The notes beneath the pieces are model-generated. The model did not search any database. It saw nothing but the letters and a program-made list of their open reading frames with translations, and was not told the DNA's origin. Both the position numbers and the translations under genes were made by a program. From assembly GCF_013170845.1 (NCBI RefSeq), contig NZ_CP033367.1, positions 3,783,001 to 3,847,000 of the forward strand: DNA of 64,000 nucleotides. The letters are read 5' to 3'. Below are positions 37,248 to 46,864 of the stretch, one piece after another. The stretch comes from Mesorhizobium loti R88b. Its GTDB lineage: Bacteria; Pseudomonadota; Alphaproteobacteria; Rhizobiales; Rhizobiaceae. Each line of letters opens with the position of its first letter. Positions within the stretch are counted from its first letter, which is position 1.

Positions 37248-37741
37248 ACCTCTCGGCAAAGGCGCTCCGACGCCATCGGTGCAATGCGGGTGGGGATCGC
37301 GATGCCGTCAGATTGCGCGGCCGTAAGCTTGCTGACGCAAGGTCATGTAACCTGTCAACTCACCGCGCTAATCACGTGATTGCACAAAAAAAATGCAAGG
37401 CACAAGGCCTTGCAATTAAACGCGTCCGATCTGTTTCCGTTTTCCGGCGGCAGCGAGTAACCGCGCCTAGATCGCATCCTCCCAAGACTTTGACCGCGTA
37501 GGAGAGCTGATTTTTCTCAACCCTCTCGGTTATCGCGGCACACTAGCCTAAGCCGAATGAAAATGTCACGAAGAATTTTGCCTCGAAACAGGCATTCTCG
37601 TGCTGCACTGCACAATAGAATGGCATGCTTTGCTTTCGAAACAACCAGCAGGCTTTTGCGGCATGTCCTGAATTGACGCGCGCAAAGAATTCGCGGCCAA
37701 ATCAGAAGACATTCGGCCTCCTCCACACAATCGGCTGAATG
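37248..37741. other. 494-bp intergenic region between convergent genes
   Basis: Lower GC than its surroundings, with no convincing gene. A minus-strand open frame of 69 codons at 37517-37726 lacks a ribosome binding site and recognisable features. The region holds one clear element, the intrinsic terminator at 37386-37414 reading on the minus strand. The space between the caspase-like stop and that terminator could be a long 3' leader or a small RNA. Confidence 0.6.
37386..37414 (-). terminator. Intrinsic terminator, minus strand
   Basis: Stem TGCAAGGC/GCCTTGCA (37394-37401 and 37407-37414) with loop ACAAG, followed on the minus strand by eight T residues (37386-37393). It fits a classical Rho-independent terminator for transcription arriving from the caspase-like gene or from a small transcript in the gap. 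Confidence 0.8.
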
Positions 37742-40273
37742 CTATTTGGCGACGCCGGCCTCCGCCATTGCCTTTTCGACCATGCCGATCCAGACCTCGT
37801 TGGCACCCGGCAGCCGTCCTTGCGATTTCAGGCCCGTCAGCATGGCCAGCGCCGCTTTGAGATTTGCCGGAGTGTCGACGCCGGCAATTGCCAGCTTGTA
37901 GCGGCTGAAGGCGGCATCGACCGTGCGCTGTGCATTGCCCGGGTCGGCTTGCAGCTGCGCCTTGGCGATGACGAAACCAGCCAGGTATTCCGCAGCCGCG
38001 CCGGTCTTGTCGCCCTTGCTCATCAGCATATCGCCGATGCGGTTGTGGCCGACCGCAAGGTCGCGCTGCCATTCGGCATTGTCGTGGTCGAGTTCGGCCA
38101 GATATTCCGCAATGGCCTGCGCGGAACGGCGGTCGGCGAGCGCTCCATCAACATCTCCGGCCTCGGCGCGGGCGTCGGATATCTTGCCCAGCGCAAGCTC
38201 GAGGTCACGCCGCCATAATGTGTTGCCGGGATCCCGCGCCACCAGCTTTTGCGCGATATCGACGCTGCGCTTGTAGGGATCGAAAGCTTTTTTGTTTTGC
38301 CCGGTCAGCCGCTGCAGGTCGCCGATAGCGGTGAGGCTGACGGTGATGTCACGCTGCAGTTCGGTGTCGTCAGGCAGCTTCTTCGCCAGCGCCTCGGTGA
38401 TCTGCAGGGATACATCGTATTCCGCGATCGAGCCTTCCAGATCGTTGGTCAGCCGGAGCGCCAGCCCGATCTTGGAATGGCTGACGGCAAGGTCGCGCCG
38501 GAAGCCGTCATCATCCGGCGCTTGCTCGACCAGGAACTCGGCAACCTTGAGCGCTGAACGGTAATTGGCCAGCGCGCCAGGCCCGTCGCCCGCAGTCCGC
38601 ATGGCGTCGCCGATGCGGTTGAAGCAGATGGCGTAGTCGCGCAAATAGCCAAAGGTAGGCTCCTTTTCGAGGATCGCCTTCATCGTCGCGAGAGCCTGCT
38701 GGTAAAGCGCGATCGCGCCGGCGCTATCGCCCATCGCCTTCTTGACGTCGGCCACCTTGTTCTGCGCTACGGCAAGGTCGCGCTGGTGATCGATCTTGTC
38801 GGGCTCGGCGGCCGCGCGTTTCTCGGCGGAGCGGACCATCGAATCGTAGGCTTTGCCGGCTTCCTGCAAATGGCCGACGGTCGTTTCCAGCGTGCCGATC
38901 AGTTCCCAGGACAATGTCTGCTGGTAGCGCGCGTCGTCCGGTATTGGAAAGCCCTCGACATCAGCATAGAGCGCCACAGCCTTGCGGTAGTCCTCGATGG
39001 CGAGGTCGTAGCGCAATTGCGCCTGCGAGGCGCCGCCGGCTAAATAGTGCGTCGTTGCCTCCGACAGCGTGCGCTCGATGAAGCGGGTTTTCAGATCGTC
39101 GCGCGACTTGCCGTCGATATCAGCCGCCTTGCCAAGCAGTGCGCGTGCCTCGTCGAACGAGCCGAGGGCCAATTGCGTCTCGGCCTGTTGGCGCAGCGCC
39201 GTCACTTGCGGGTCGGAAGAGGCGAAGTTGCGCAAATCGGCGCGGACCTTGATGAAAGCATCGGCCGCTTCCCTGAGTTTCTGCTGGCGCTGCCCTGGTG
39301 CCATCGCTTTGCTGTCGGAGGTGATGAGTGCGGCGTATAGCGGCGCCAGCGGCATGTCGGCGTGGGCCGCCACCGTTTCGACCTCGACGCGCAGATCCGG
39401 CGTGACATCGGCCATGGCGAGCAGCAGCCGATCGCGCTCGGGCAGGGCATCCTGGCTGGCCTGCGCGGCGAAGAAAAGTCGGGGCAAGCCGCTCTCGACA
39501 TAGGGAAGCTGTTTGCCGCGCGACAGATCGTAAACCTGCTGCTGCACCAGGGTCAGCACCGAGCGTATTTCCAGCCCGTCCGTGGGCAGGAACCTGGCCA
39601 ATGCGGCGGAGAATTCGGAGTTGCCGGATGCGCCGTCGGACGCTGTCTGCCCGGGCGCCGCGGAGAAGGCGAACAGCACGTTTTCGGCGGCGCCCATGCG
39701 TCCGAGCCCCGGCTTGGCTTCGGCTTTCACCTCTGGCGCGATGGACACCACGCCGCGTCCTTCGCCAGACTGGCTGTCTCCGGATTCGCTGCCCCCGGAC
39801 TGGCCAAATGGATCGTTGCGGCAAGCGTCGAGCACCACGAGGCCGATCTTGCCGACCGCGGTCACTGTCTCGCGCACCTCTTCGAGTGGAAGGGTTGTGG
39901 CCTTCAATCGGTCCAGCGAAGACGGATCGGCATCGACCGGCAGAAGGCGGTTGTCGCCCGCGATCTCGACGCCATGGCCGGAGAAGTAGATCAGCGCGAC
40001 ATCGGCGCCGGCGGCATCGTCGCGAAAATCCTCCAGCGCGCGGCGCATCCGCTTCAGGTCGCGGTTCGCTTCGGTGGTGACGTCGAAGCCGAGTTTTTGC
40101 AATGCGGCTTCGATCGTGCGGCTGTCGTTCACTGCATTCTTCAGCGGACGTACGTTGCGGTACTCGTCGGCCGCGATAATGAGCGCGACCCGCCGCTCGG
40201 CTTGCGCCGCCGAGACGAAAATGATCGCCAGCATGACTGCCAGGAGAAACCGCAATGACCCAATCCGCCCCAA
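37742..40273 (-). CDS. Exported caspase-like (peptidase C14) protein with TPR repeats
   Basis: An 843-aa protein. A signal peptide (residues 1-25, ending AAQA) is followed by a caspase p20-like domain at about 27-270, with catalytic His100 in YFSGHGVE and Cys151 in LDACRNDPFG. From about 330 on it consists of helical repeats resembling TPRs, with recurring RDLAVxxxKIGD-type units. Bacterial orthocaspases of this type are usually specific for basic residues; the substrate here is unknown. The frame opens with TTG at 40273; the internal ATG at 40234 would also leave a short signal peptide. It interrupts an otherwise conserved plus-strand gene series. Confidence 0.85.
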   Translation of the reverse strand: MGRIGSLRFLLAVMLAIIFVSAAQAERRVALIIAADEYRNVRPLKNAVNDSRTIEAALQKLGFDVTTEANRDLKRMRRALEDFRDDAAGADVALIYFSGHGVEIAGDNRLLPVDADPSSLDRLKATTLPLEEVRETVTAVGKIGLVVLDACRNDPFGQSGGSESGDSQSGEGRGVVSIAPEVKAEAKPGLGRMGAAENVLFAFSAAPGQTASDGASGNSEFSAALARFLPTDGLEIRSVLTLVQQQVYDLSRGKQLPYVESGLPRLFFAAQASQDALPERDRLLLAMADVTPDLRVEVETVAAHADMPLAPLYAALITSDSKAMAPGQRQQKLREAADAFIKVRADLRNFASSDPQVTALRQQAETQLALGSFDEARALLGKAADIDGKSRDDLKTRFIERTLSEATTHYLAGGASQAQLRYDLAIEDYRKAVALYADVEGFPIPDDARYQQTLSWELIGTLETTVGHLQEAGKAYDSMVRSAEKRAAAEPDKIDHQRDLAVAQNKVADVKKAMGDSAGAIALYQQALATMKAILEKEPTFGYLRDYAICFNRIGDAMRTAGDGPGALANYRSALKVAEFLVEQAPDDDGFRRDLAVSHSKIGLALRLTNDLEGSIAEYDVSLQITEALAKKLPDDTELQRDITVSLTAIGDLQRLTGQNKKAFDPYKRSVDIAQKLVARDPGNTLWRRDLELALGKISDARAEAGDVDGALADRRSAQAIAEYLAELDHDNAEWQRDLAVGHNRIGDMLMSKGDKTGAAAEYLAGFVIAKAQLQADPGNAQRTVDAAFSRYKLAIAGVDTPANLKAALAMLTGLKSQGRLPGANEVWIGMVEKAMAEAGVAK

Positions 40274-40472
40274 GCCGACAGCGTCCCACGGCTTTACGGT
40301 TCAGGCAAGCCGGCGCGAAGTGGCCCGGAAACCGGAGGATTGCGGGCACCACGGCGTCAATGTGCCGCCATGGCCGGGTTTCCATTGCGCCTTGAAATGG
40401 CTATGAAGCCGGGTCAAGCAAGCCTGCGTCGCGCCGATTCTGGCGTGGCCGTTCTCATTCACGGACCAGTCC

Positions 40473-41801
40473 ATGCGTTTGTCGCGCTATTTCCTGCCCA
40501 TCCTCAAAGAAAATCCGCGCGAGGCCGAGATCGTCTCGCACCGGCTGATGCTACGTGCCGGCATGATCCGCCAGCAGGGGCAGGGCAGTTTTTCCTGGCT
40601 GCCACTCGGCAAGCGCGTGCTCGACAAGGTATGCCAGATCATCCGCGAGGAACAGAACCGCGCCGGCGCGCTGGAAATCCTGATGCCGACCATCCAGTCA
40701 GCCGATCTGTGGCGCGAAAGCGGCCGCTATGACGACTACGGCAAGGAGATGCTGCGCATCAAGGATCGTCAGGATCGCGACATGCTCTACGGTCCGACCA
40801 ATGAGGAAGTGGTCACCGAGATCGTCCGCGCTTACGTCAAGTCCTACAAGGACCTGCCGCTCAATCTCTACCACATCCAGTGGAAGTTCCGTGACGAGGT
40901 GCGGCCGCGCTTCGGCGTCATGCGTTCACGCGAATTCCTGATGAAGGATGCCTATTCCTTCGACCTCGATTTCGAAGGCGCGAGAGCGGCCTATAACAGG
41001 ATGTTCGTTTCCTACCTCAGGACGTTTACGCGCATGGGCCTGCAGGCGATCCCGATGCGGGCCGACACCGGGCCGATCGGCGGCGATCTCAGCCATGAAT
41101 TCATCATCCTGGCCGACACCGGCGAAAGCCAGGTCTATTGCGATCGCGATTATCTGTCGCTCCAGGTGCCCGGCGAAAACACCGACTTCGCCAATGACGC
41201 CGAGATATCGGACATCGTCAAAACGTGGACGACGCCCTACGCCGCCACCGACGAGATGCATGACGAAGCGGCGTGGGACAAGCTCGGCGAAGCGGACCGT
41301 GTCTCGGCGCGGGGCATCGAGGTTGGCCACATCTTCCATTTCGGTGACAAATATTCCAAGCCCATGGGCGCCAAGGTGACCGGGCCCGACGGCAAGGATC
41401 ATTTCGTCTCCGGTGGCTCCTACGGCATCGGCCCGTCGCGGCTTGTCGCGGCGATCATCGAAGCCAGCCATGACGAGAACGGCATTATCTGGCCGGACAG
41501 CGTGGCGCCGTTCGACATCGGCCTGATCAACATGAAGGTGGGCGACGCCGATTGCGACCGCGTCTGTGACGAACTCTATGCCGCCTTCACTGCTGCCGGC
41601 AAGGATGTGCTTTACGACGACACCGATCAGCGGCCGGGTGGCAAGTTCGCCACCGCCGACCTGATCGGCCTGCCCTGGCAAGTGATCGTGGGGCCGCGCG
41701 GCGTTGCCGCCGGCGAGATCGAGATCAAGAATCGCAAGACCGGCGAGCGTGAAACGCTGCCGCTGGCCGACGCGAAAAAGCGCTTCGGTGCTGCTGCATG
41801 A
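40473..41801 (+). CDS. proS: Prolyl-tRNA synthetase
   Basis: Class II aminoacyl-tRNA synthetase that charges tRNA-Pro. The 442-aa protein is the short alphaproteobacterial form without the editing insertion between motifs 2 and 3. Visible are [25 protein letters not shown], the motif 2 region [28 protein letters not shown], and motif 3 [14 protein letters not shown]. The C-terminal anticodon-binding domain is complete. Its stop overlaps the start of the LolC-like gene (ATGA). Confidence 0.97.
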   Translation: MRLSRYFLPILKENPREAEIVSHRLMLRAGMIRQQGQGSFSWLPLGKRVLDKVCQIIREEQNRAGALEILMPTIQSADLWRESGRYDDYGKEMLRIKDRQDRDMLYGPTNEEVVTEIVRAYVKSYKDLPLNLYHIQWKFRDEVRPRFGVMRSREFLMKDAYSFDLDFEGARAAYNRMFVSYLRTFTRMGLQAIPMRADTGPIGGDLSHEFIILADTGESQVYCDRDYLSLQVPGENTDFANDAEISDIVKTWTTPYAATDEMHDEAAWDKLGEADRVSARGIEVGHIFHFGDKYSKPMGAKVTGPDGKDHFVSGGSYGIGPSRLVAAIIEASHDENGIIWPDSVAPFDIGLINMKVGDADCDRVCDELYAAFTAAGKDVLYDDTDQRPGGKFATADLIGLPWQVIVGPRGVAAGEIEIKNRKTGERETLPLADAKKRFGAAA

Positions 41802-43084
41802 CCGAGGCGGCGGCGACAAGATCGGCGGGCGCCGGCCCGTTCTCCATCTTCGAACGCATGGTGGCGTGGCGCTATCTGCGCTCGCGGCGCAAGGAGACGG
41901 TGATTTCCGTCATCGCCTCGATCTCCTTCCTCGGCATCATGCTGGGGGTGGCGACGCTGATCGTGGTCATGGCTGTGATGAACGGGTTCCGCGCCGAGTT
42001 GTTGACGCGCATCCTCGGCGTCAACGGCCATTTGATCGTGCAGCCGCTCGATTCGCCGCTTGAGGACTACACCCAGGTTGCCGGCCGCATCAACGGCGTG
42101 CCCGGCGTCAAATACGCCATTCCGCTGATCGACGGCCAGGTGCTGGCGCAAGGCAATGTCGGCGGCGGCACCGGCGCACTGGTGCGCGGTATCAGGGGCG
42201 ATGATCTCGGCAAGATCTCGATCGTCGCCAGCAACATCAAGCAAGGCACGCTCGCCGATTTCGATACAGGCGAGGGTGTGGCCATCGGCAAGCGCATGGC
42301 CGAGAATCTCGGGCTGACGCTGGGCGACACCATTACGCTGATCTCGCCCGATGGCGACGTGACGCCGATCGGCACGACCCCGCGTATGAAGGGCTACAAG
42401 ATCGCGGCGATCTTCGAAGTCGGCATGTCGGAATATGACACTTCCATCGTCTATATGCCGTTTTCCGAAGCGCAGCTCTACTTCAACATGGATGGCCGCG
42501 CGCAGACGATCGAGATCTATGTCGACAATCCCGACGATGTCGACGCGCTGAAACCGAAGGTCGAAGAGGCAGCGCAGCGGCCGATCGACATGGTCGACTG
42601 GCGCCAGCGCAACGAGACCTTCTTTTCGGCGCTGCAGGTCGAGCGCAACGTCATGTTCATGATCCTGACGCTGATCGTGCTGGTGGCGGCGCTCAACATC
42701 ATTTCCGGGCTGATCATGCTGGTGAAGGACAAGGGGCACGATATCGCCATCCTGCGCACCATGGGCGCCTCACGCGGCGCCATCCTGCGCATCTTCCTGA
42801 TGACGGGTGCTGCGATCGGCGTCACCGGCACGCTGGCCGGCGTGCTGCTCGGCGTCGTCATCTGCACCAACATCGAATCGATCCGGCAGTTCTTCTCGTG
42901 GATGACCGGCAAGGTGCTGTTCAACCCGGAACTCTATTTTCTCAGCCAGTTGCCGGCCAAAATGGATCCGCGCGAGACGACCTATGTCGTCATCATGGCG
43001 CTCGGCCTGTCTTTCCTGGCGACGGTGTTTCCGGCGTGGCGGGCGGCTCGCCTCGATCCCGTCGAAGCCTTGAGGTACGAGTAG
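41798..43084 (+). CDS. lolC: Lipoprotein-releasing ABC transporter permease (LolC/LolE family)
   Basis: Inner-membrane permease that extracts mature lipoproteins for LolA. The 428-aa protein has one N-terminal membrane helix (about residues 25-50), a large periplasmic MacB-like domain, and three C-terminal helices. The family segment [35 protein letters not shown] is clear. A single permease gene beside lolD fits the alphaproteobacterial arrangement in which one protein replaces LolC and LolE. It overlaps lolD by one base. Confidence 0.93.
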   Translation: MTEAAATRSAGAGPFSIFERMVAWRYLRSRRKETVISVIASISFLGIMLGVATLIVVMAVMNGFRAELLTRILGVNGHLIVQPLDSPLEDYTQVAGRINGVPGVKYAIPLIDGQVLAQGNVGGGTGALVRGIRGDDLGKISIVASNIKQGTLADFDTGEGVAIGKRMAENLGLTLGDTITLISPDGDVTPIGTTPRMKGYKIAAIFEVGMSEYDTSIVYMPFSEAQLYFNMDGRAQTIEIYVDNPDDVDALKPKVEEAAQRPIDMVDWRQRNETFFSALQVERNVMFMILTLIVLVAALNIISGLIMLVKDKGHDIAILRTMGASRGAILRIFLMTGAAIGVTGTLAGVLLGVVICTNIESIRQFFSWMTGKVLFNPELYFLSQLPAKMDPRETTYVVIMALGLSFLATVFPAWRAARLDPVEALRYE

Positions 43085-43764
43085 TGGCTGAGGTCATTAT
43101 CGAGTTGAAGAGCGTCGAACGGCACTATGTCCAGGGGCCGCGCAAGCTGACCATTCTCAACGGCGCCGATTTTGCGCTGAAGCGCGGCGAGATGGTGGCG
43201 CTGGTGGCGCCGTCCGGCACCGGCAAGTCGACGCTGCTGCATACCGCCGGCCTGCTCGAACGCCCCGACGCCGGCGACGTGATCCTGTCCGGCCGGGCCT
43301 GCGGGCGATTGTCCGACGACGAGCGTACGTCAATCCGCCGCAACGATGTCGGCTTCGTCTACCAGTTCCATCATCTGCTGCCGGAGTTTTCCGCGCTGGA
43401 AAACATCATGATGCCGCAGCTGATCAAGGGGTTGAGCCGCAAGGAAGCGTCCGAGCGCGCGGCGCAACTGCTCGACTACATGCAGATCGGCAAGCGCGCC
43501 TCGCACCGGCCGTCCGAACTTTCCGGCGGCGAACAGCAACGCGTCGCCATTGCCCGTGCCGTCGCCAATGCGCCGCTGGTGCTTTTGGCCGACGAGCCGA
43601 CCGGCAACCTCGACCCGGTCACCGCCTCCTATGTCTTCGACGCGCTGAGCGCACTGGTCAAGCAATCGGGACTCGCCGCGCTGATCGCGACCCACAATCA
43701 CGACCTGGCCTCGCGCATGGACCGGCGCGTTACGCTGGCCGACGGCAAGGTTGTGCCGCTGTAG
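43084..43764 (+). CDS. lolD: Lipoprotein-releasing ABC transporter ATP-binding protein
   Basis: ATPase subunit of the Lol transporter (226 aa). Walker A is [11 protein letters not shown], the signature motif is [14 protein letters not shown], Walker B is [11 protein letters not shown], and the switch His is in THNHDLA. The GTG at 43084 shares its G with the TAG of lolC; the longer open frame upstream is a shadow of lolC. Confidence 0.96.
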   Translation: MAEVIIELKSVERHYVQGPRKLTILNGADFALKRGEMVALVAPSGTGKSTLLHTAGLLERPDAGDVILSGRACGRLSDDERTSIRRNDVGFVYQFHHLLPEFSALENIMMPQLIKGLSRKEASERAAQLLDYMQIGKRASHRPSELSGGEQQRVAIARAVANAPLVLLADEPTGNLDPVTASYVFDALSALVKQSGLAALIATHNHDLASRMDRRVTLADGKVVPL

Positions 43765-44220
43765 GGATTTTGATCTCTCCGAGGGTCACTGGGGGATCAG
43801 AACCGCCAGTGAGCCTTCAGTGCGATCAGGGTGGAAGAGATCGCGATCATCACAAGGATGAGCAGCCAGGTTACGAAGTTGCGCGGGAGGCGCCACCGGC
43901 GGCCTTGCCTCATGCGCTTTCGCCAACGATCAGCTTGATTGGCGCCTTGGTGTTGCCCCACGTCCATCACTCGGTAGTCGTTCAGCTTGCCCACTATTGT
44001 CCCGGCTGAGATTAAGCAGGCGTTAATATAGCTTGCCCCAGGCGAGCAATCGCAATGGCTTGAAACGCGCCATGAGCCGCAAAAGGCTCATCCATACGCT
44101 ACGGGAAGAGGGCGTCGCCCACATCTTCCTGACCTGTTGATAGGTCCCGCGCCGTCAACCTTTCCTTAACCCTGCCGATTTGATCGCCCGGAGATTCTGG
44201 AGGCAGCCGGGTTCCGTCCG
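43765..44220. other. Intergenic region with one possible small gene
   Basis: After lolD the region holds only the weak minus-strand frame at 43797-43994. Further on there is a hairpin ATGAGCC/GGCTCAT at 44072-44091 without a T-run. Base composition becomes AT-richer towards 44200. No other coding signal is seen. Confidence 0.5.
43797..43994 (-). CDS. Possible small single-pass membrane protein
   Basis: A 65-codon frame starting with GTG. The N-terminal 40 residues are strongly basic (RWRKRMRQGRRWRLPRN), followed by one hydrophobic segment, FVTWLLILVMIAISSTLIAL, near the C-terminus. There is no clear ribosome binding site. The topology is plausible for a small inner-membrane protein, but the frame could be chance. 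Confidence 0.35.
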   Translation of the reverse strand: MGKLNDYRVMDVGQHQGANQADRWRKRMRQGRRWRLPRNFVTWLLILVMIAISSTLIALKAHWRF

Positions 44221-44255
44221 TTGACATTGAAACAAAATTAGAACAAATTGAGAAC
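44221..44255 (+). promoter_or_regulatory. Promoter with LexA (SOS) box
   Basis: GAAC-AAATTGA-GAAC at 44241-44255 is an exact GAAC-N7-GAAC, the alphaproteobacterial LexA operator. A TTGACA -35 element sits at 44221-44226, and a weak -10 candidate, CAAATT (44244-44249, spacing 17), lies inside the LexA box, so bound LexA would block the promoter. The only gene directly downstream on this strand is the 28-codon frame at 44278. Confidence 0.75.
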
Positions 44256-44277
44256 ATATCAACAACAGGAGAGAGTT

Positions 44278-44364
44278 ATGACCGATCTGGTTCAGGATGT
44301 CATCTCGCTGGTTTGCATGAGCACATTCCTCATTTCCATGGCGATCTGGATCGGCGCCATGTGA
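44278..44364 (+). CDS. 28-aa hydrophobic peptide, predicted SOS-induced
   Basis: The ATG at 44278 follows AGGAGAGA at ideal distance (six bases from GGAG) and opens a 28-residue frame ending TGA. The peptide starts MTDLVQDVISLV, contains one Cys, and its second half (STFLISMAIWIGAM) is a single hydrophobic helix, so it would span or sit on the inner membrane. The upstream LexA box suggests induction by DNA damage, like the enteric TisB toxin in logic though not in sequence. It is below usual gene-calling size. The lipB gene is convergent, 12 bp away. Confidence 0.65.
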   Translation: MTDLVQDVISLVCMSTFLISMAIWIGAM

Positions 44365-44376
44365 TTTGGCGAAGGC

Positions 44377-45120
44377 TCAACCGACCTTGCGCGCCGCTTC
44401 GACGGGCAAGGCCGTGGCGGGGCCGAACACGTCCTCGAAGGCTGATTTAAGCGCCAGATCAAGGTCGGCCATGCCAACGGGCAGACCGAGGTCGACGAGG
44501 CTGGTGACGCCGTGGTCCTGCACGCCGCAGGGTACGATGCCGCTGAAATGGGCGAGGTCCGGCTCGACATTGATGGCGATGCCGTGAAAGCTCACCCAGC
44601 GCCGCAGCCTGATGCCTATTGCGGCGATCTTGTCCTCCGCCGGCGAGCCGTCCGGCAAGGCAGGGCGATCGGGCCGCACCACCCAGACGCCAACCCGGTC
44701 CTCGCGGCGCTCGCCATGGACGTTGAAGGCAGCAAGCGTGCCGATGATCCACTGTTCGAGCGCGGCGACGAAAGCGCGCACGTCCTCGCGCCTCCGCTTC
44801 AGGTCAAGCATGACATAGGCAACCCGCTGGCCCGGCCCATGATAGGTGTATTCGCCGCCGCGTCCGGCCGCGAAGACCGGAAACCGGTCAGGCTCGATCA
44901 AATCCTCGATGCGGGCACTGGTGCCGGCGGTGTAGAGCGGGGGATGTTCGACCAGCCAGACCATTTCGCCGGCGGCCCCGCTGCGGATCGCCTCGGCGCG
45001 CGTCTCCATGAAGGCGATCGCATCGGGATAGGCGGTGAGATCAGGCTCGATGCGCCACTCGACCGGTGCCGAACCGGGGAGCGGCAGGAACGACGTGGCA
45101 ATCTGGCTGCGTTCTGGCAT
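44377..45120 (-). CDS. lipB: Octanoyl-[acyl-carrier-protein]:protein N-octanoyltransferase
   Basis: Transfers octanoate from ACP to lipoyl domains, the first step of lipoate synthesis. The protein (247 aa from the chosen start) has the [20 protein letters not shown] motif, [22 protein letters not shown] with the catalytic Lys, and the nucleophilic Cys in [14 protein letters not shown] chose the ATG at 45120; an in-frame ATG at 45162 would add 14 basic residues. Confidence 0.95.
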   Translation of the reverse strand: MPERSQIATSFLPLPGSAPVEWRIEPDLTAYPDAIAFMETRAEAIRSGAAGEMVWLVEHPPLYTAGTSARIEDLIEPDRFPVFAAGRGGEYTYHGPGQRVAYVMLDLKRRREDVRAFVAALEQWIIGTLAAFNVHGERREDRVGVWVVRPDRPALPDGSPAEDKIAAIGIRLRRWVSFHGIAINVEPDLAHFSGIVPCGVQDHGVTSLVDLGLPVGMADLDLALKSAFEDVFGPATALPVEAARKVG

Positions 45121-45347
45121 GGCTTTTCGTTTTTCGCTTGTGCCGCCGCGATCCGCTTGCACTTTCGGGCGACATGCATCTGCCTCCCATATGGCGTCAA
45201 TCGCTCAAAACGTCCAGTTCCTGCGCCGTATTCCAATCCTGTGGACCGTTATGCCAATCGGTTGAGATTATTGCTTGCCGCGCACTTGTTTCGCCGGAAA
45301 CGATTTGCTACACGCCGCGTGCCGGTCGGTTCCGGCTCCTACCACGT

Positions 45348-45432
45348 GCGGTCGTGGCGGAATTGGTAGACGCGCAGCGTTGAGGTCGCTGTGGGGCAAC
45401 CCGTGGAAGTTCGAGTCTTCTCGACCGCACCA
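45348..45432 (+). tRNA. tRNA-Leu (anticodon GAG)
   Basis: Acceptor arms GCGGTCG (45348-45354) and CGACCGC (45422-45428) pair completely, followed by discriminator A and an encoded CCA. The anticodon loop is TTGAGGT between CAGCG and CGCTG, giving GAG, which reads CUC and CUU. A long variable arm typical of class II tRNA-Leu is present, and the T-loop reads TTCGAGT. Total 85 nt. Confidence 0.97.
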
Positions 45433-45538
45433 TTCTCCCTCCCGAAATCCGATTTGTATCAGCCGCCGATGGCGGGCAGGGCGCATCTCGTTTGACGTGC
45501 CCGCGCATTACCCTTGGCATGCGACCGACGCCAAGCGT

Positions 45539-46864
45539 TCATGACGGCAGGATACCTGGTCCATTCGGCAGATCGACGGTAACGACGAGCCCGGTTGGCT
45601 GGTTGTCATGCAACTCGATCTTGCCGCCGTGACCCTGGATGATATCCGCTACGATCGACAGGCCCAGGCCGAAACCGTGCTTCGACGCAACGCCGCGTGA
45701 CATGTCCTCCTTGAAGAATGGTTCGAAGACGCGGGAGCGCGCCGTCATCGAAATGCCTGGTCCATCGTCGCCGATCGCGATGCGCGCCGCTGTGTCGGTC
45801 TGCGTCAATGCGACGGTGACGTTGCCAGCGAATTTGACCCCATTGTCGCACAAATTGGTGATCGCACGCGCCAGCGCATTGGGTTTGCACCAGCCAAGAA
45901 GCCTGTCCGGTCCGGAATAGGAAACCGAGAACCCGACATCGGAGAATTCGGCACAGACGGTTTGCAGCACGCTGGCAATGTCGGCTCGCTGCAGTTGTTC
46001 CGTCGAGACATCGTTGCGCAGATAGGTCAGCGTCTCATCGATCAGATCCTCGATGTGCTGGACATCGGACAGTATGGCGGTTCGAACGGGGCCATCCTCC
46101 ATGCGCTCGGCGCGAAGCCGCAGCCGCGTCAAAGGCGTGCGCAGGTCGTGGCTAACGCTGCGCAACATGCGCGTGCGATTTTCGATCATCGTCCGGATAC
46201 GCGTTCTCATCCTGTTTAGAGCACGGGCCAAGTCTATCATTTCGATCGAGCCGCGTTCGACGAAGAGCTCGTCGCTATTCTCAATCTCGGCCGAACTTAC
46301 AGCCGCCGAGATCCGCTTCAGCGGGTCCGTTACCGCCCATACCGCAAACAGCCAGATCAGGATGGGCAAGGCGACGAAAGCCATGAACCTGTAAAACGAG
46401 GCACGGACGAAGCCTGATGTCAGCCAGGAATCGGGCATGCCGAAATGCGCCAGGACGCTCTGCTGGTCCAGATCGACGACAAACGCGTATTGGCCGTCGA
46501 TCCTTATCCAGCGTCCATCAATGGGCCCACTGTCCATTCGAAAGAGCCATTCGATGCTCCGCCATTGCAGATAGGAATACGGAATGGCGCGGATCTGTTG
46601 GCTGGGCAGGATCTTGAAATCAAAGCCGGCGCGTGTCGCCGCGGCCAGAATCGCACCACGATCCTCCGTTGGTGTTTTGCGCAACAAGGCAGCGACAACG
46701 GCAGCTCGCCTGGCGCTGTCTTCCACGACTGGAAGGTCAACATTCTCTATCAAACCTTCGACGACCGATCCGACGGACATGATCGTAATCACCGCGGCGA
46801 AAATGATTGCCGTGAACTGCCCACGCACCGACTGGGGCAGGAAACGGCAGACCAAACCCCTCAC
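45539..46864 (-). CDS. Two-component sensor histidine kinase (EnvZ-like)
   Basis: Membrane-bound kinase of 441 aa. It has one membrane helix near residues 16-38, a periplasmic domain of about 120 residues, a second helix at about 158-178, and a HAMP domain. The dimerisation box is MLRSVSHDLRTPLTRLRL with His239, then the N box AITNLCDNGVKFA, G1 DDGPGIS and G2 GFGLGLSIV. The GTG start at 46864 overlaps the regulator stop (GTGA). It is the last gene of the mipA-regulator-kinase operon; the signal is unknown. Confidence 0.9.
   Translation of the reverse strand: MRGLVCRFLPQSVRGQFTAIIFAAVITIMSVGSVVEGLIENVDLPVVEDSARRAAVVAALLRKTPTEDRGAILAAATRAGFDFKILPSQQIRAIPYSYLQWRSIEWLFRMDSGPIDGRWIRIDGQYAFVVDLDQQSVLAHFGMPDSWLTSGFVRASFYRFMAFVALPILIWLFAVWAVTDPLKRISAAVSSAEIENSDELFVERGSIEMIDLARALNRMRTRIRTMIENRTRMLRSVSHDLRTPLTRLRLRAERMEDGPVRTAILSDVQHIEDLIDETLTYLRNDVSTEQLQRADIASVLQTVCAEFSDVGFSVSYSGPDRLLGWCKPNALARAITNLCDNGVKFAGNVTVALTQTDTAARIAIGDDGPGISMTARSRVFEPFFKEDMSRGVASKHGFGLGLSIVADIIQGHGGKIELHDNQPTGLVVTVDLPNGPGILPS

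Noticed and set aside
37517..37726. 69-codon minus-strand frame in the DUF1467-caspase gap
   Set aside because: No ribosome binding site, no recognisable feature, and composition unlike the surrounding genes.
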